Positions 6,071-7,075 of a stretch of DNA of 7,075 nt are shown piece by piece. A program made the translations under genes and the position numbers. This DNA is from Desulfotomaculaceae bacterium. GTDB lineage: Bacteria; Bacillota; Desulfotomaculia; Desulfotomaculales; Pelotomaculaceae. Within the stretch, counting starts at the first letter, position 1, and each line of letters opens with the position of its first letter. Location of the stretch: positions 1 to 7,075 of the forward strand of contig JAQVLS010000082.1 in assembly GCA_028704035.1 (NCBI GenBank). Direction: 5' to 3'. Under the pieces are notes generated by a model. It did not search any database. It saw nothing but the letters and a program-made list of their open reading frames with translations, and was not told where the DNA came from.

Positions 6071-7075
6071 ATGGTGAAATTATTCCGGTTTTTACGATCG
6101 TACCTCTGGCCTTTGTTTTGGGTCATACTGATTCTATTCGCCCAGTCTATAGCGGAACTGTATCTCCCCACGCTGATGGGGGAAGTCGTCAACAACGGCA
6201 TGATGAAGGGCGATACCGACTACATCTGGAAGTACGGCAGCTACATGCTGGTAGTGGCGCTGGTGGGCAGCTTTTGCTCCATTATCGGCAGCTATCTGTC
6301 TGCAATAATTGGGATGGGCTTCGGCAAGGATATCCGCAACGGTGTTTTTTCGCGCGTGGAGAGCTATTCTCTGCATGAATTCGATAAGATCGGGACCGCC
6401 TCTCTGATTACCAGGACCACCAACGACATTATCCAGGTGCAGAACCTGGTGATCATGGGCCTGCGCTTTATGGTTTTTGCACCGATCATGTGTGTGGGTG
6501 GCATCATTATGGCCTATTCCAAAGACAAACAGCTGACTTTGGTCTTGGTCGTGGTGCTGCCGATCATGCTGCTCCTGATCGGACTCCTGGCCAGGGTTGT
6601 CGTCCCCCTGTTTAAAGCAATGCAGATCAAGCTGGACAGGGTTAACCTGGTCCTGCGCGAAAATCTTACCGGGATCAGGGTGATCCGGGCTTTCAACAGA
6701 CTGGCCAGCGAGAACAAACGGTTTGGGGCGGCCAACCGCGATCTTACCGACAACGCTATCAGAGTCAACAAAATAATGGCTATGATCCAGCCGGTGATGA
6801 TGGTTATTATGAATTTAACCACTGTCTCCATCATCTGGTTTGGCGGTCACCGCATCAGCCAGAACATGATGCAGGTGGGAGACATGATGGCGTTTATGCA
6901 GTACGCGATGCAGGTCATGTTCTCCATTATCATGGTGACGGTTATGTTTGTCATGCTGCCGCGGGCCCAGGCCTCAGCGGGCCGGGTGAACGAAGTGCTG
7001 GACATGGCGCGGGGCATAACGGACCCGCCGCAAAGCACGGAAGACAGCGGGCAGAAGGGATACGTTGAGTTTCAG
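6071..7075 (+). CDS. ABC exporter half-transporter, membrane domain (3' end outside window)
   Basis: The frame stays open to the last base, giving 335 residues. Six hydrophobic segments are visible at about 11-33, 55-81, 129-149, 154-174, 235-258 and 272-296, the standard exporter-type transmembrane domain. The intracellular helix with LTGIRVIRAFNR (199-210) followed by a Phe-Gly/Asn segment is typical of multidrug half-transporters of the BmrC/LmrC/YheI style. The last residues (KGYVEFQ) look like the first strand of the ATP-binding domain, so Walker A and the rest lie just beyond. GGAG at 6056-6059 is 11 bases upstream of the chosen ATG; GTG at 6074 is an alternative. Relatives often work as heterodimers, so a partner gene may follow. 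Two adaptor genes directly upstream indicate an export machine; substrate unknown. Confidence 0.92.
   Translation, partial: MVKLFRFLRSYLWPLFWVILILFAQSIAELYLPTLMGEVVNNGMMKGDTDYIWKYGSYMLVVALVGSFCSIIGSYLSAIIGMGFGKDIRNGVFSRVESYSLHEFDKIGTASLITRTTNDIIQVQNLVIMGLRFMVFAPIMCVGGIIMAYSKDKQLTLVLVVVLPIMLLLIGLLARVVVPLFKAMQIKLDRVNLVLRENLTGIRVIRAFNRLASENKRFGAANRDLTDNAIRVNKIMAMIQPVMMVIMNLTTVSIIWFGGHRISQNMMQVGDMMAFMQYAMQVMFSIIMVTVMFVMLPRAQASAGRVNEVLDMARGITDPPQSTEDSGQKGYVEFQ

Noticed and set aside
6118..6378. Plus-strand 86-codon frame overlapping the ABC gene
   Set aside because: It is in another frame of a clear six-TM exporter reading frame that starts at 6071 and stays open to the window end.

Overview
The window reads as bacterial DNA with moderate GC, dense coding on the + strand and strong AGGAGG-like ribosome sites. 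Protein style (a bacterial GH3-family enzyme, a histidine-kinase-type multi-TM sensor fused to GGDEF and HD-GYP, a MarR/adaptor/ABC exporter cluster) suggests a Firmicute, perhaps a Peptococcaceae-like clostridium or a diderm Negativicute. That placement is inference; no rRNA or tRNA is present to settle it.

Region 1 (1-3205) is a two-gene unit. The 3' end of a GH3-like adenylate-forming protein overlaps by one base (TAATG) an 855-residue membrane protein that carries a multi-TM sensor, a GAF-like region, a GGDEF domain with an intact GGEEF site but no I-site, and a complete HD-GYP domain. This is a potentially bifunctional cyclic-di-GMP enzyme.

Region 2 (3206-3714) is about 500 bases without an assured gene. 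It holds a Shine-Dalgarno sequence followed by a start-stop mini-ORF, a possible small minus-strand gene of 66 codons with its own promoter-like and terminator-like sequences, a REP-like hairpin element with both inverted and direct repeats, and an AT-rich promoter with a perfect 8-bp-arm palindrome.

Region 3 (about 3715-7075, running off the end) is an apparent drug or toxic-compound efflux operon: a MarR-type repressor, a short HlyD/EmrA-like adaptor with almost no hairpin, a MacA/RND-type adaptor lipoprotein with a full hairpin, and the membrane half of an ABC exporter whose ATPase domain lies past the window. All four genes are on the + strand with gaps of 14 to 27 bases. The palindrome overlapping the promoter suggests that the MarR protein represses its own operon until a ligand releases it. 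The two adaptors would then couple the ABC pump, or pumps encoded downstream, to export.

Nothing here is clearly a wholly new system. The most unusual points are the two dissimilar adaptors in one operon, the non-standard start of the MarR gene, the small minus-strand gene and the composite repeat.
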